From Spirochaetia bacterium (GTDB lineage: Bacteria > Spirochaetota > Leptospirae > Leptospirales > Leptonemataceae): a stretch of DNA of 7,715 bases. This document shows positions 6,999-7,715 of this stretch, one piece after another. The position numbers and the translations under genes are program-made. The stretch covers positions 1 through 7,715 of the forward strand of contig JACPZR010000073.1 in assembly GCA_016195395.1 (NCBI GenBank), given 5' to 3'. The notes beneath the pieces were generated by a model. The model saw nothing but the letters and a program-made list of their open reading frames with translations, was not told the origin of the DNA and searched no databases. How positions within the stretch are numbered: the first letter of the stretch is position 1; every line of letters begins with the position of its first letter.

Positions 6999-7011
6999 AT
7001 CAGAATCTGAT
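6999..7011. promoter_or_regulatory. 13-bp palindrome upstream of the sensor gene, possible operator
   Basis: ATCAGA-A-TCTGAT is a perfect dyad around a single central base, 16 bases before the ATG of the sensor gene. A one-base loop cannot form an RNA hairpin without melting the inner pairs, so a DNA-binding site is the more natural reading. It directly follows TTGACC (6993-6998), a -35-like hexamer for which no -10 box appears at the right distance. A 13-bp dyad can also arise by chance. Confidence 0.3.
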
Positions 7012-7027
7012 TCGTAGGGGAGCATGG

Positions 7028-7715
7028 ATGGAGTTATTCTCCGGATTTCGTCGGGCCATGAGGATCCGGCTCAAGATCATGGCCCTGACGCTTGGGACAG
7101 TGTTCTTGTCCGTCTTTCTTTTGTCCGCGCTGGCCACGTCTCAGTACCAGGCCCTTCTTCTGGAAAAGACTGAGGAGGTCTGCAGCAATTTATCTAAGAA
7201 CCTCTCCATAGTGGCGCGTGAAGAACTTCTCACTCATCATACCATGGGCACGTACGAAGGAACGCGGAACGCCACAACGCAGATCAAAGCGGCTCGCGTG
7301 GCGGGACTTCTAAATTCGTACGTTGTCTACAGTGAAGGCCAGGTGGTGGCTCACACATCTGAAGACAAAGTGGGTGAAACCGCTCCCGCGGCAGACCTCG
7401 CGGAATTCCGGACATTCAAGAAATTGGAAAAGCAGGAGAAAGCCGGGGCCTCCGGCGCCGTCCTCCGCTTCGTTGATCCCATCTTTGTGGATCTCCCCGG
7501 CAATAAACGGCCGCTACTAGGCTGGGTTGTTTTCGAGTTCGACCGCAAGAGCGTCTACAGCCCCATAGAGAAAGTCCGCCTCAACATCGAGTATCTCTCA
7601 GTTATCCTGCTGATAGCATCCGCTGTCGTGGCTGCAGTGCTCTCACGTCGCTTATCCCGGCCCATTGAAGACCTTGCCAAAGCTGCCGAGGAACTGGGCC
7701 GCGGCAACCTGGGAG
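7028..7715 (+). CDS. 5' part of a membrane sensor with Cache-like domain and HAMP, truncated by window edge
   Basis: The first 229 codons of a gene that continues beyond the right edge. Seen: a short basic N-terminus (FRRAMRIRLK), a TM helix at about 17-37, an extracytoplasmic region at about 38-187, a second TM helix at about 188-205, and then SRRLSRPIEDLAKAAEELGRGNL (from 207), a standard HAMP start with the conserved Pro after the helix. In the outer region, NSYVVYSEGQVVAHTSED (96-113) and PIFVDLPGNKRPLLGWVVFE (151-170) recall the beta-strand pattern of single-Cache domains, where a 'dG-vvahs' strand pair is followed by 'PI...LG.v..' strands. The start is the ATG at 7028, preceded by AGGGGAG with 5 bases of spacing; an ATG at 7024 is in another frame and soon meets a stop. 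The output domain (histidine kinase, cyclase, diguanylate cyclase, phosphatase or methyl-accepting) is not visible. The 72-base gap to the transporter leaves room for its own promoter. Confidence 0.85.
   Translation, partial: MELFSGFRRAMRIRLKIMALTLGTVFLSVFLLSALATSQYQALLLEKTEEVCSNLSKNLSIVAREELLTHHTMGTYEGTRNATTQIKAARVAGLLNSYVVYSEGQVVAHTSEDKVGETAPAADLAEFRTFKKLEKQEKAGASGAVLRFVDPIFVDLPGNKRPLLGWVVFEFDRKSVYSPIEKVRLNIEYLSVILLIASAVVAAVLSRRLSRPIEDLAKAAEELGRGNLG

Noticed and set aside
1..7715. Mobile element, CRISPR array, toxin-antitoxin or defence system
   Set aside because: No direct-repeat arrays, transposase or integrase motifs, tRNA-like sites or small paired toxin-antitoxin genes were seen; the gene content is ordinary envelope and transport functions.

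Overview
The window reads as ordinary bacterial chromosome with moderately high GC and dense, operon-like packing. The genes suggest a Gram-negative (two-membrane) bacterium: a large GT-C type membrane protein, an AlgC-like phosphohexomutase, two permeases and a HAMP-containing membrane sensor. No rRNA, tRNA, CRISPR array, insertion sequence or phage gene was seen, and the species cannot be named from this sequence.

Layout. A minus-strand cluster fills about 1-2224. In transcription order it holds a DUF2721-type small membrane protein, a 555-residue polytopic membrane protein resembling GT-C glycosyltransferases, and the first 22 codons of a third gene that runs off the left edge. The first two genes are separated by 1 base and the last two by 5 bases, so they are probably co-transcribed. 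A 116-base divergent intergenic region (2225-2340) separates this cluster from a plus-strand cluster.

The plus-strand cluster contains a phosphomannomutase/phosphoglucomutase (2341-3711), an NCS2-like xanthine/uracil/hypoxanthine-type permease (3743-5368) and a concentrative nucleoside transporter (5402-6955). The gaps are 31 and 33 bases, and both permeases have strong Shine-Dalgarno sequences. After a 72-base gap with two short inverted repeats comes the 5' part of a sensor protein (7028 to the right edge): one TM helix, an extracytoplasmic Cache-like domain, a second TM helix and the start of a HAMP domain. Its output domain lies outside the window.

How they may work together. A nucleobase permease beside a nucleoside transporter points to uptake or salvage of nucleosides and bases. 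The sugar-phosphate mutase upstream may serve envelope polysaccharide synthesis and be co-transcribed only by proximity, or it may handle the pentose 1-phosphate released from nucleosides; the sequence does not settle this. I found no convincing new defence, mobile or RNA system. The points most worth checking are the extra membrane segment in the nucleoside transporter, the divergent core motif of the NCS2 permease, the mutase/permease gene arrangement and the SD-less start of the mutase.
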